Part shown: one piece after another, positions 44,175-51,833 of the stretch
Numbering within the stretch: position 1 is the stretch's first letter
Layout: each line of letters opens with the position of its first letter
Assembly (NCBI GenBank): GCA_023380915.1
Contig: JAMCSM010000160.1
Span: 4,502 to 68,501, forward strand
Length of the DNA stretch: 64,000 nucleotides
From: Actinomycetota bacterium
Lineage (GTDB): Bacteria > Actinomycetota > Humimicrobiia > Humimicrobiales > Humimicrobiaceae
Direction of reading: 5' to 3'
The notes under the pieces: model-generated
Told to the model about the DNA's origin: nothing
The model's input: the letters and a program-made list of their open reading frames with translations, nothing else
The model's database searches: none
Translations under genes and position numbers: made by a program

Positions 44175-44377
44175 TTCAGACACTTAGACTTCAGACTTTA
44201 GACACCAGACTTTTATAGATAGGAAATTAACCCCTCACTCTTTGGAAATTCTTTCGCAGCCTTATATCCCAAGAGTGCCAATTCATCTGCTAACTGCCAT
44301 GCTTTTATTTTTGTGTAATCTCTGGCCATTTCCCTTCTTAAGTCTGATGTCTGATGTCTATGGTCTTACTGTCTGAA
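44175..44377. mobile_element. Small element bounded by 38-bp AGAC-rich inverted repeats around a four-helix-bundle remnant
   Basis: The left block (44175-44212) starts TTCAGACACTTAGACTTCAG and the right block (44340-44377) read in reverse complement starts TTCAGACAGTAAGACCATAG. Both are exactly 38 nt, end in CAGACTT, and carry an AGAC core about every 7 nt. They enclose a truncated gene of the four-helix-bundle (23S rRNA intervening-sequence protein) family. The paired blocks suggest a mobile or recombinogenic unit. No transposase is present and no target duplication was identified. Confidence 0.6.
44213..44329 (-). pseudogene. Truncated four-helix-bundle protein (23S rRNA IVP/Avd-like family)
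   Basis: A 38-codon frame starts ATG at 44329 and encodes MARDYTKIKAWQLADELALL, then GYKAAKEFPKSEGL. This is the standard first helix of the four-helix-bundle family, which reads RDYxKLxVWQLAxELxxxVYxxTxxFPxxE. Full-length members have about 115-125 residues; here the frame ends at residue 38 inside the inverted repeat, so three helices are missing. It is a relic. Family members occur as stand-alone genes and inside 23S rRNA insertions; their function is not settled. Confidence 0.7.
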
Positions 44378-44708
44378 TCACAAATTTTATTTATATTTTT
44401 GCTGATTGAAACTACGCAGGACTTACTGCCTTTTTTCCTTTAATTCCTGCGGTTTCCATACTGCTTTGTGAATTTTAATTCAATCTGAATTATTCTTCTC
44501 TTTTGCCGGCATTTTTACCATGAGCAGCTACATGGTTGATTTAATTGTGCAATATAAAATAAAATTTTACAAACTTCACATTTTTTTCTTTAATTATAAA
44601 AAAAACAATATTATAATTTACCTATTTATTATTGAGTATTTATTTGCTTCACTTAAAATACAATTATTTAACTTATTAACTATATTAACACGATAGATAG
44701 GAGTTTAT
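44378..44708. other. Upstream region of the hydrogenase operon
   Basis: This 331-bp non-coding stretch should hold the hydrogenase promoter. It contains an inverted repeat, GAAACTACGCAGGA (44408-44421) with TCCTGCGGTTTC (44445-44456), separated by 23 nt; it has no T-tract. From 44560 to 44700 the sequence is very AT-rich with several candidate -10 boxes but no clear -35. No NikR-type palindrome was recognised. Confidence 0.4.
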
Positions 44709-45599
44709 ATGGAAACAAAAAAGACGAAAATTATCCCGGTTATTTCTATCCAAGGCCAAAACTGTACCGGATGTGTAACTTCTATATTATGCTCAGAATA
44801 TCCAGCAATAAAGAATATCCTCCTTAAAGATATAATACCCGGGGTTAAACTTGATTTCGTCTTCCATCCAAATATTATGACGGCAAGCGGAAATCTGGCT
44901 ATGGAAGTGTTGGAAAAAGAAGGAAAGAAAAAAGATTTTGTATTGATTGTGGATGGAGCCATCCCCACAAAAGATAACGGTGTTTACTGCATTACCGGTG
45001 AAAAAGATGGGAAAAAGTCCACTATACTTAGCGAAGTTATTGAACTCTCCAAAAATGCTTTTTTAGTTATAGCTCTGGGTACATGTGCAGCCTTCGGCGG
45101 AATAGCTGCAGGAAACCCCAACCCCACCGGAGCACAGAGCGTAGGAGATATATTATTAACCCAAAAAATAAACACCACTTTAGTTAATATTTCAGGATGC
45201 CCACCGCATCCTGATTGGTTATTTGGCACTATTGAAGAAATTCTTCTCAAGGGATTGGAAAATGTTGAATTAGATGATTTAAAAAGACCTAAAACCTTTT
45301 ATGGCAAACTGATACATGAGAATTGTCCCAACAGAGCTTATTTCGATGAAGGAAAATTTGCCAAGAAACTTGGAGATAAAGGATGTCTCTACGAGCTTGG
45401 CTGCAAGGGTCCCATAACCTATGCTGACTGTCCCATCAGGCAGTGGAATGGTAAAACTAATTGGGTCATTGGAAGCGGGGCACCCTGCAGTGGTTGCACG
45501 CAGCCAGAGTATCCCGATTTTCTTGGTGATTTTTATGAAAAGATAATCGATGTTCAAGTTCCAGCCAATGAAAGAAAAGTAAAAACTCAAAATAAATAA
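44709..45599 (+). CDS. [NiFe]-hydrogenase small subunit, group 1-like, without Tat signal
   Basis: The 296-residue protein has proximal-cluster cysteines in GQNCTGCV (C19, C22), GTCAAFGG and SGCPPHPDW, then the C-terminal distal and medial cluster region HENCPNRAYFDEGKF, CLYELGCKGP, YADCPIRQWN and PCSGCTQPEYPD. This three-cluster layout is that of group 1/2 uptake hydrogenases. The twin-arginine leader of exported group 1 enzymes is absent: the ATG with AGGAG upstream leads straight into the domain, so the enzyme should be cytoplasmic. It starts a five-gene operon with the large subunit, MetV, MetF and a maturation protease. Confidence 0.92.
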   Translation: METKKTKIIPVISIQGQNCTGCVTSILCSEYPAIKNILLKDIIPGVKLDFVFHPNIMTASGNLAMEVLEKEGKKKDFVLIVDGAIPTKDNGVYCITGEKDGKKSTILSEVIELSKNAFLVIALGTCAAFGGIAAGNPNPTGAQSVGDILLTQKINTTLVNISGCPPHPDWLFGTIEEILLKGLENVELDDLKRPKTFYGKLIHENCPNRAYFDEGKFAKKLGDKGCLYELGCKGPITYADCPIRQWNGKTNWVIGSGAPCSGCTQPEYPDFLGDFYEKIIDVQVPANERKVKTQNK

Positions 45600-45616
45600 T
45601 TTAACAGGAAGGTAAG

Positions 45617-47170
45617 ATGGTGAAAAAAATTATAATACATCCAATAACCAGAATAGAGGGACACCTTAAAGTTGAGGCTATTGTTGATAATGGTGTTGTA
45701 AAAGACGCAAATATGAGCGGTACAATGTTTAGAGGTTTGGAAATAATGCTTAAAGGCAGAGATCCGAGAGATGCAGTAATGATAACCCAGAGAATATGTG
45801 GTGTATGTCCGGAACCTCATGCCTGTGCATCAGTAGCAGCAGTTGAAGACTTTGCCGGTCTTACTGATAAAATTCCGGAAAACGGAATACTTCTGAGAAA
45901 TTTAATTCTGGGAACCAGAAGCGTTTGTGATCACATACTCCATTTTTATATATTAAGCGGCTTAGATTATGTTGATCCTACCAAAGTCTTGCAATATTCC
46001 GGTGATGATCGAAACTTAAATGCTCTTAAAAGCTTCCTGGAGCAGGGTTATTCCAAACCTTTTTTACCCAGAGATGAGATTGATTACAGGCTGGATGAAA
46101 AAACAACACAAGCAGTCGTAGGTCATTACATAAAAGCTTTGGACATCTACAGAAAAGCTCAGGAAGCAGCAACTATATTTGGGGGAAAGTGGCCTCATGA
46201 TGCGGCAATAGTTGCCGGAGGAGTAACAGAAAATATAACTGCAGATAAAATAACCCAGTTTATATGGAGATTGGAAGAGATTGCAGATTTTGTAAATAAC
46301 ATTTATATACCTGATGTAACAGCAGTTGCAAAAACATACAATGAATATCTGGATATGGGTAAGGGCTGCGGTAAACTTCTGGCTTATGACTGCTACCGGA
46401 TTAAATCAAATGGCAGCTATAATGAAACATTATTTAAAGGCGGATTGGTTACTGATAATGACAAATATAGCAGAATAAATATTAAGGATATTACTGAAGA
46501 CGTTACACATAGTTGGTTCAAAAGCAATGAAGCTCTTTATCCTGGTCAAGGTAAAACCGAACCAGAAGCAGATAAAAAGGAAGGCTACTCATGGATAAAA
46601 TCACCAAGATATAAAAATGAAGTCTTTGAGGTTGGGCCTCTGGCAAATGTATTATCTACTTATCTTGGTAAAAATGATCCAAAAATAAATAAGCTTGTAG
46701 ACAGTGCCTTGTCAGAGATAGGGGGCAATATTTCTCACATGTATTCAATTGCAGGCAGGCACCTTGCCAGGGCTTTATCAGCAAAGATAATAGCAGACAG
46801 GCTTCTTGATTGGGCAAGTTCTTTAAAAGCCGGCGAACCTTCCACTACATTATATGAACCTCCCGCAGATGGAGAAGGAGTTGGACTGATTGCAGCACCA
46901 AGAGGGGCTTTAGGTCATTGGCTTAATGTAAAAGATGGAAGAATCTCAAATTACCAGGTTATTACTCCCACAGCATGGAACGCTTCACCCAAAGATAAAA
47001 ATGGGCAACCCGGTCCTTATGAACAAGCAGTCATTGGATTAAAAATAAAAGAAAACCAGGCACCCATCGAGATATTAAGAGCAATAAGAAGTTTTGATCC
47101 GTGCACCGCTTGTGCAGTACACCTGATGACTCCCAAGGGAGATTTATTAGGAAAATATAAAATAGTCTAA
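45617..47170 (+). CDS. [NiFe]-hydrogenase large subunit
   Basis: The 517-residue protein carries the catalytic nickel site: N-terminal RICGVCPEPH (C61, C64) and C-terminal DPCTACAVH (C496, C499, H502). A 15-residue tail (LMTPKGDLLGKYKIV) after the His is the extension removed by a maturation endopeptidase, encoded at the end of the operon. IFGGKWPHDAAIVAGGVT is a group 1-type stretch. It oxidises H2 and passes electrons to the small subunit clusters. The gene lies 17 nt after the small subunit, with AGGAAGG before the ATG, and 30 nt before metV. Confidence 0.94.
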   Translation: MVKKIIIHPITRIEGHLKVEAIVDNGVVKDANMSGTMFRGLEIMLKGRDPRDAVMITQRICGVCPEPHACASVAAVEDFAGLTDKIPENGILLRNLILGTRSVCDHILHFYILSGLDYVDPTKVLQYSGDDRNLNALKSFLEQGYSKPFLPRDEIDYRLDEKTTQAVVGHYIKALDIYRKAQEAATIFGGKWPHDAAIVAGGVTENITADKITQFIWRLEEIADFVNNIYIPDVTAVAKTYNEYLDMGKGCGKLLAYDCYRIKSNGSYNETLFKGGLVTDNDKYSRINIKDITEDVTHSWFKSNEALYPGQGKTEPEADKKEGYSWIKSPRYKNEVFEVGPLANVLSTYLGKNDPKINKLVDSALSEIGGNISHMYSIAGRHLARALSAKIIADRLLDWASSLKAGEPSTTLYEPPADGEGVGLIAAPRGALGHWLNVKDGRISNYQVITPTAWNASPKDKNGQPGPYEQAVIGLKIKENQAPIEILRAIRSFDPCTACAVHLMTPKGDLLGKYKIV

Positions 47171-47200
47171 AATTTTAGATATTTATAATTAGGAGGTTTT

Positions 47201-47878
47201 ATGATACTAACTGAATCAAAACAAGTAGAAGAGATATTGGAAAAACTGGGTGAAGAAAAAAAGATCTTTATCCTGGGGTGTGGAGGTTGCCCGGAAGGGG
47301 CTGAAACCGGCGGTAAGAAAGTTTTGGAAGAGATGAAAAATAAACTTGAACAGGTTGGGCGGAAAGTTACAGGAGTAATTGAAATAGATTTTATCTGCCA
47401 AAAGGCACTGGTTAGATCAAGGCTCAAGCTCAGAATCAATGAAGTTAATTCTGCAGATTCAATTCTGATATTCTCCTGCGGCTTAGGGGTTCAGGCTGTA
47501 TCTGCAGTAGTGAATAAAGTCTGTCATCCTGCCCTAAATACTATCACATTTGGCGGAATTACCGGAATGTGGCAGGGTACAGAAAGATGTGATACCTGTG
47601 GTAATTGTATATTAGATTTAACCGGGGGGATTTGTCCTTATACCGCATGTCCAAAAAAATTAATAAATGGGGCTTGTGCTGGTCAGAGCAATGATAAATG
47701 TGAAACAGACCCTGAGAGAGACTGCGGATGGGTTCTGATTTATAACAACCTTAAAAGAATAGGCAAACTTGATAAGCTTTATGAATTTATTCCTCCCAGA
47801 GATTATAAAAAAATATTGCCAACTGCAAAACTAAGAAAATCAAGATTATGGGCTTATGATGAGGAGGCAGCAGAATGA
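47201..47878 (+). CDS. metV: MetV, zinc/Fe-S subunit of methylene-tetrahydrofolate reductase
   Basis: The 225-residue cysteine-rich protein has an N-terminal FILGCGGCPEGAETGGKKVL, FICQKALVRSR, and a C-terminal cluster region (CDTCGNC, GGICPYTACPK, NGACAGQ, CETDPERDCGW). This is the MetV/methylene-H4F reductase C-terminal family found beside MetF in acetogens and other anaerobes. MetV is thought to relay electrons to the flavin in MetF. The ATG follows a strong AGGAGG, and the stop overlaps the metF start (ATGA). Placement between a hydrogenase and metF suggests H2 as an electron source. Confidence 0.9.
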   Translation: MILTESKQVEEILEKLGEEKKIFILGCGGCPEGAETGGKKVLEEMKNKLEQVGRKVTGVIEIDFICQKALVRSRLKLRINEVNSADSILIFSCGLGVQAVSAVVNKVCHPALNTITFGGITGMWQGTERCDTCGNCILDLTGGICPYTACPKKLINGACAGQSNDKCETDPERDCGWVLIYNNLKRIGKLDKLYEFIPPRDYKKILPTAKLRKSRLWAYDEEAAE

Positions 47879-48777
47879 ATACACAAAAAACTTATCTTTC
47901 AAATTTACAAAAAAAACTCAGTGAAGGAAATTTTGCAATAACCTGTGAAATTGGTCCTCCAAAAGGAGCTGATAAAGAAGAGATAAAAGAAGCTGCTGAA
48001 TACTTAAAAAATTTTGCAGATGGAATAAATGTTACTGACCTTCAAAGTTCAGTGATGAGACTTGGATCTCTTACAACCTGCGCGCTTCTTAAACAATGGG
48101 GTTATGAACCCGTTTTTCAAATGACTGCCAGAGACAGAAACAGGTTAATGCTGCAGTCTGATCTGCTTAGCGCATATGTCCTGGGTATTAGAAATGTTCT
48201 TGCTATAACCGGAGACTACACAACTATCGGAGACCACCCTCAAGCAGAACCTGTATTTGACTTGGATTCAGCACAATTACTGTGGACTATGAAAACCCTG
48301 GAGGCAGGAAAAGACTTAGTTGGAAATGATCTTACTCATAAACCTGAATTTTTCAAGGGTGCAGCAGTAAATCCTGGGGCTGATACTGAAGCTTCATATG
48401 AACTTCAAATAATAAAAATGAAGAAAAAAATAAATTTGGGAGCACAATTTTTCCAGACTCAAGCCATTTTTGATGCTGAGGTATTTAAAAGATTCATGGA
48501 CAGGATGGAAAAAGAGAAAATTGATGTGCCCATACTTGCCGGAATTATCCTCTTAAAATCCAAGGGAATGGCAAACTACATGAATAAATTTGTCCCTGGA
48601 GTATTTGTGCCTGATAACCTGATAGAAAAAATGGAAAAAACAGATGACAAAGTAGCTACCTGTATTGAAATAGCTTCCGACCTTATAAATGAAGTTAAGC
48701 CATATTGTTCAGGAGTACATATTCAGTCTCTTGGGTGGGAAAAACATATCCCCGCAGTAATTGCAAACATAAAGTAG
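47875..48777 (+). CDS. metF: MetF, 5,10-methylene-tetrahydrofolate reductase
   Basis: The 300-residue flavoprotein TIM barrel has the catalytic-Glu motif TCEIGPPKGAD near residue 23, the folate/flavin segments VFQMTARDRNR and ITGDYTTIGDHPQAEPVFDLDS, and FFQTQAIFD. It reduces methylene-H4F to methyl-H4F, a step of the Wood-Ljungdahl methyl branch and of methionine synthesis. The ATG overlaps the metV stop, and the hydrogenase protease gene begins 3 nt after its stop. The five-gene arrangement implies a physical or functional hydrogenase-MetVF unit. Confidence 0.94.
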   Translation: MNTQKTYLSNLQKKLSEGNFAITCEIGPPKGADKEEIKEAAEYLKNFADGINVTDLQSSVMRLGSLTTCALLKQWGYEPVFQMTARDRNRLMLQSDLLSAYVLGIRNVLAITGDYTTIGDHPQAEPVFDLDSAQLLWTMKTLEAGKDLVGNDLTHKPEFFKGAAVNPGADTEASYELQIIKMKKKINLGAQFFQTQAIFDAEVFKRFMDRMEKEKIDVPILAGIILLKSKGMANYMNKFVPGVFVPDNLIEKMEKTDDKVATCIEIASDLINEVKPYCSGVHIQSLGWEKHIPAVIANIK

Positions 48778-48779
48778 AA

Positions 48780-49358
48780 TTGACAGAAACAAATAAAATT
48801 AAAACAGTAATATTGGGAATAGGCAATATACTTTTAGGAAATGAAGGAGTGGGGGTTCATATAATAAAAAAAATGGAAAAAATGAATCTCCCCTCCTCAA
48901 TTCTTTTAGTAGATGGTTCTACAGCCGGGTTTAAATTATTTGCGCTTTTTAACAAATATAAGCATAGTAAATTTATTATTATCGATGCATTAAAAATAAA
49001 TCAAGATCCGGATAAGCAAAATTTAGAAAATAATAATAAATCTCTCCAGAAAAATAAAAAAGTAAAAGATACCGTGCAAAATAAAGGCAGTATATTCCTT
49101 ATCCCACTGGAAGATTTCTACAGTTTAAGTCAATCTGAATATTTGAATGATGGATTTATTTCATTTCACCAAATCGCAATAACAGATGTTCTAAACCTTT
49201 TTTATCTTACCTATGGGTTAAAAATAAAAGGATTTTTTTTAGGAATAAATATATTTAAGCCTTATGAAGAAGAAAAATTAAATCTTTCCATGGAATTATC
49301 CAAAGAAATAAAGGATGTTATTCCAAAAGCGATAGAATTAGTTTTAAAACATTGGTAA
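48780..49358 (+). CDS. Hydrogenase maturation endopeptidase (HyaD/HycI family)
   Basis: The protein has 192 residues from a TTG start immediately after metF. An in-frame TTG 25 codons earlier would overlap metF and add residues before the conserved start. The family motif TVILGIGNILLGNEGVGVHI supplies the nickel-sensing Glu; VDGSTAG gives the Asp and SFHQIAITDVL the His. An insertion of about 30 charged residues (KINQDPDKQN to VQNKGS) is unusual. It cleaves the 15-residue tail of the large subunit once nickel is inserted. The start has no clear ribosome site, so translation is probably coupled to metF. Confidence 0.88.
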   Translation: MTETNKIKTVILGIGNILLGNEGVGVHIIKKMEKMNLPSSILLVDGSTAGFKLFALFNKYKHSKFIIIDALKINQDPDKQNLENNNKSLQKNKKVKDTVQNKGSIFLIPLEDFYSLSQSEYLNDGFISFHQIAITDVLNLFYLTYGLKIKGFFLGINIFKPYEEEKLNLSMELSKEIKDVIPKAIELVLKHW

Positions 49359-49743
49359 ATATTTAGATTGCAGCGAGATTTTCCATACACTATAATTGCT
49401 TAAGGCGAAATTGAACTGGTATGGGAGGAAACATGTTCCTTGCATTGCTTAAAAATATAAACCTGTAATTAAATTATAAAAATATTTTACTTAATTTGGA
49501 AAATATGGAAAAAATAATATTGTAAAATATACCAGATTTGATAAAATATTTTAGATTCATTTCCCCTCCGAGCGGTTTTCCCAAAAACCGCTCTTTTTTT
49601 ATGTATATTTGTTTTATTTTTATATATTTTCCAGCTTAATGAAAAAATATTTTTAATATTTTTTCATATTTACTGATTTTTTTGCGATAATAAATTTAAA
49701 TCATTTTACATTGAATATTTAAGATACCTTACAAGGAGGAAAA
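49359..49743. other. Intergenic region after the hydrogenase operon
   Basis: This 385-bp stretch has no gene. It contains the rho-independent terminator at 49570-49600 and, near its right end, the AAGGAGG ribosome site of the small membrane protein at 49744. The 210 nt between the protease stop and the terminator show no credible reading frame. Confidence 0.5.
49570..49600 (+). terminator. Rho-independent terminator of the hydrogenase-MetVF operon
   Basis: GAGCGGTTTT (49570-49579) pairs perfectly with AAAACCGCTC (49584-49593) across a 4-nt loop and is followed by seven T residues. This is the clearest intrinsic terminator in the window. It ends transcripts from the plus-strand hydrogenase operon before the small membrane-protein gene. 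Confidence 0.9.
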
Positions 49744-49983
49744 ATGCTTACAGTTCTTTTAATAGCAATCGCAGTTTATATAATTACAAAATTAATAATA
49801 ATTCTTCTTGGAAATTATGGTAAAATTGAGAACTGGATTATAAAGGCATTTGCACTTGCTGCCATTTTCTTTATTTGCTACTTCATTTTCAAGCTATGGA
49901 TATTTAACAGAAATATAGCTCTTGAAGTTAAATCCATAGAAGATATTTTCAGAAACCTTCAATATGCATTCAAAATGTGGTAA
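49744..49983 (+). CDS. Small two-helix membrane protein, unknown function
   Basis: The 79-residue protein has two predicted membrane helices (about 3-23 and 31-52) and a short basic/amphipathic C-terminal tail (SIEDIFRNLQYAFKMW). The ATG has an excellent AAGGAGG 5 nt upstream, which argues for a real, well-translated gene. It is separated from the hydrogenase operon by a terminator and from the tRNA by 134 nt. No family is recognised. Confidence 0.65.
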   Translation: MLTVLLIAIAVYIITKLIIILLGNYGKIENWIIKAFALAAIFFICYFIFKLWIFNRNIALEVKSIEDIFRNLQYAFKMW

Positions 49984-50117
49984 CACTGCATAACCGGAAT
50001 TGGTATTTCCTGAAGAGATCATCAAAACATAAAACAAATTATTGTGGAACCCGATGAAAGGAAGATCTATTTGAAATTTTTTGAACTACCTGCTGAACTA
50101 CTCGTTACCACCACTAA

Positions 50118-50205
50118 TGGTGCCCGAGGCCGGAATCGAACCGGCACGAGGCGATGCCTCAACGGATTTTAAGTCCGTTGCGTCTACCTGTTCCGCCACC
50201 CGGGC
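50118..50205 (-). tRNA. tRNA-Leu, anticodon UAA
   Basis: The minus strand reads GCCCGGGTGGCGGAACAGG at the 5' end, anticodon loop CTTAAAA (anticodon TAA), a long type II variable arm (GGCATCGCCTC), the T-arm CCGGTTCGATTCCGG, acceptor strand CTCGGGC with discriminator A, and an encoded CCA. All stems pair. The 88-nt length fits a leucine tRNA with CCA in the gene. Confidence 0.96.
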
Positions 50206-50278
50206 ATTAAAAAAGTCTTAAAAAAAAAAGAGGTTTAAAAAAAGCATTTTGCATGGCAAAAAACTAAATGGAATAATA

Positions 50279-51214
50279 TCAAATATTGATTAAACTGTAA
50301 ACAATTCCATCTAAAATATCATTTTCACTTACAATTATTATTTCTTTTTTAAAATAATCCAGCATTTCCAGTACAATAGCTGTTCCTCCTATTATTACAT
50401 CTGCCCTTTTCGGATCAAGACCTGCAACTTTCCTTCTTTGTTTAAGATTTAACTTACATAATCTTTGAAAAATTTCTTTTATCACCTTTAAATTAAGAGA
50501 CATATAATTCAAACTTTCCATCTTGTATTTTTTAAGACCTATGGAAATACCTGCAAGAGATGAAATTGTCCCTGCAAGCCCTAAAATAACAAACTCTTTA
50601 TTCTCATAATAATTAATCAGTTCTTTATTAAACTTTTCTTTAATTTTTAATTGCAGAAGCAATAATTCATCTGCAGTTGGCGGATCAGATTTTAAAAATT
50701 CTTCTGTGGCTCTTACGCATCCAATATCAATGCTTTGTGTTCTAAAAAAGCTAAAATCTTTATTTCCAAAGATAAATTCACTGCTTCCCCCTCCGATATC
50801 TGATACAAGCAGCTTTTCAGAAATAGCAAATTTATCTGCCATGATCAGGCTTTTTAACGCACCGTTAAAACTATATCTTGCCTCATCACGCGCATTTATT
50901 ATTTCTATTTTTATTCCCGTATTATTAAAAACCAGATTTATGAAATCATTACTGTTTTTTGCCCGCCTTAATGCACTTGTTCCAACAGCTTTAAAATTCT
51001 CCACATCATATTTATCAATTATCAACTTATATTTTTTTAATGTTTCAAGTGTAAGTTCTGCATTTTCATAAGAGATATTTCCCGTTTCTTTTATTCCTTT
51101 CCCAAGCCGGGTAATTTCCATTTTTCTTATCAGCGGTGTAAAAATACCGTTATTAAATTCTGTTATTAAAAGACGGGTTGAATTTGTACCAACATCAATT
51201 GAAGCTAAATTCAT
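50279..51214 (-). CDS. Ppx/GppA-family exopolyphosphatase/pppGpp phosphatase
   Basis: The 311-residue ASKHA-fold enzyme has the first phosphate loop SIDVGTNSTRLLI at the N-terminus and the second VSDIGGGSSEFIFG near residue 139. The length corresponds to the short two-domain form without the C-terminal HD-like extension. Members hydrolyse polyphosphate or pppGpp. It is placed after divIC and mazG in the classic housekeeping order. The two activities cannot be separated from sequence. Confidence 0.9.
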   Translation of the reverse strand: MNLASIDVGTNSTRLLITEFNNGIFTPLIRKMEITRLGKGIKETGNISYENAELTLETLKKYKLIIDKYDVENFKAVGTSALRRAKNSNDFINLVFNNTGIKIEIINARDEARYSFNGALKSLIMADKFAISEKLLVSDIGGGSSEFIFGNKDFSFFRTQSIDIGCVRATEEFLKSDPPTADELLLLQLKIKEKFNKELINYYENKEFVILGLAGTISSLAGISIGLKKYKMESLNYMSLNLKVIKEIFQRLCKLNLKQRRKVAGLDPKRADVIIGGTAIVLEMLDYFKKEIIIVSENDILDGIVYSLINI

Positions 51215-51266
51215 AGAATAAAAAATAAATTTGTAATAAAAAATAAGAAAATCAGATTTCTTAAGA

Positions 51267-51707
51267 TTAATTATCGGATTTACATATTTCTTTATAATAA
51301 AGGATTTTTAAGTTTTCCCACAGGTTATTATTTGAATATACTGCTTTTCTGTCACTTTCCAGACCGTTTGAAGAATTTTCCTTTCTATCCAGTTTATCTA
51401 TTTCATTAACCTGATAAACAATTCTTGAATCAGAGTCTGCAATGTTAAACTGCTTTAAAGCTTCCTGTTTAATTGTCTCTTCGCTGTAAAGGTTTTTCTC
51501 CGCAGCCAGAAGTTTGATATTTTCTTCTCTTGCTGTATTTAACTTATTTTCAAGTTCAGAAATCTGATTTCTTTTATTTATCATAGTAATGCAGGGATTA
51601 ATTGAAACAATTATGCTTATAATTAGAAATAGAATGAAGATAGCGCTTACAATATTCAGTTTAGTTTTCCGGGAAATACTACTAATAACCTGTGTATTCC
51701 TGCTCAT
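51267..51707 (-). CDS. DivIC/FtsB-like septum-formation protein
   Basis: The 146-residue protein has a short cytosolic N-terminus, one membrane helix (about 17-37), then a coiled coil (NQISELENKLNTAREENIKLLAAEKNL), the FtsB/DivIC plan. It stabilises the FtsL/FtsQ-type division complex at the septum. Sequence similarity in this family is low; topology, size and position between mazG and ppx/gppA support the call. Confidence 0.75.
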   Translation of the reverse strand: MSRNTQVISSISRKTKLNIVSAIFILFLIISIIVSINPCITMINKRNQISELENKLNTAREENIKLLAAEKNLYSEETIKQEALKQFNIADSDSRIVYQVNEIDKLDRKENSSNGLESDRKAVYSNNNLWENLKILYYKEICKSDN

Positions 51708-51833
51708 AATTATTTTATTGCAATTTTTTTATAATTATTAAAATACAATATTGCTGCGTTTTTACTATTTTTAACTAAATGTCTATTTATATAAATGTAT
51801 TATATACCAAATTACTGGAATGTAAAGATTAAG

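Noticed and set aside
44175..44377. AGAC-rich blocks considered as a CRISPR array
   Set aside because: The repeat unit is only about 7 bp, there are no unique spacers of 30-40 bp, and the two blocks are inverted relative to each other.
44408..44456. Inverted repeat upstream of the hydrogenase operon as a riboswitch or terminator
   Set aside because: Seven plus five paired bases around a 23-nt loop, no T-tract and no match to a known riboswitch core; left as an unexplained repeat in the upstream region.
44640..44708. NikR operator before the hydrogenase operon
   Set aside because: No GTATGA-N16-TCATAC-like dyad could be found by eye; regulation by NikR remains only a contextual idea.
44709..47170. 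Hydrogenase as a group 3 Mvh/Frh or Hox type
   Set aside because: The small subunit has the full medial and distal cluster region of group 1/2 enzymes, and no MvhD, HdrA, FrhB or diaphorase gene is present.
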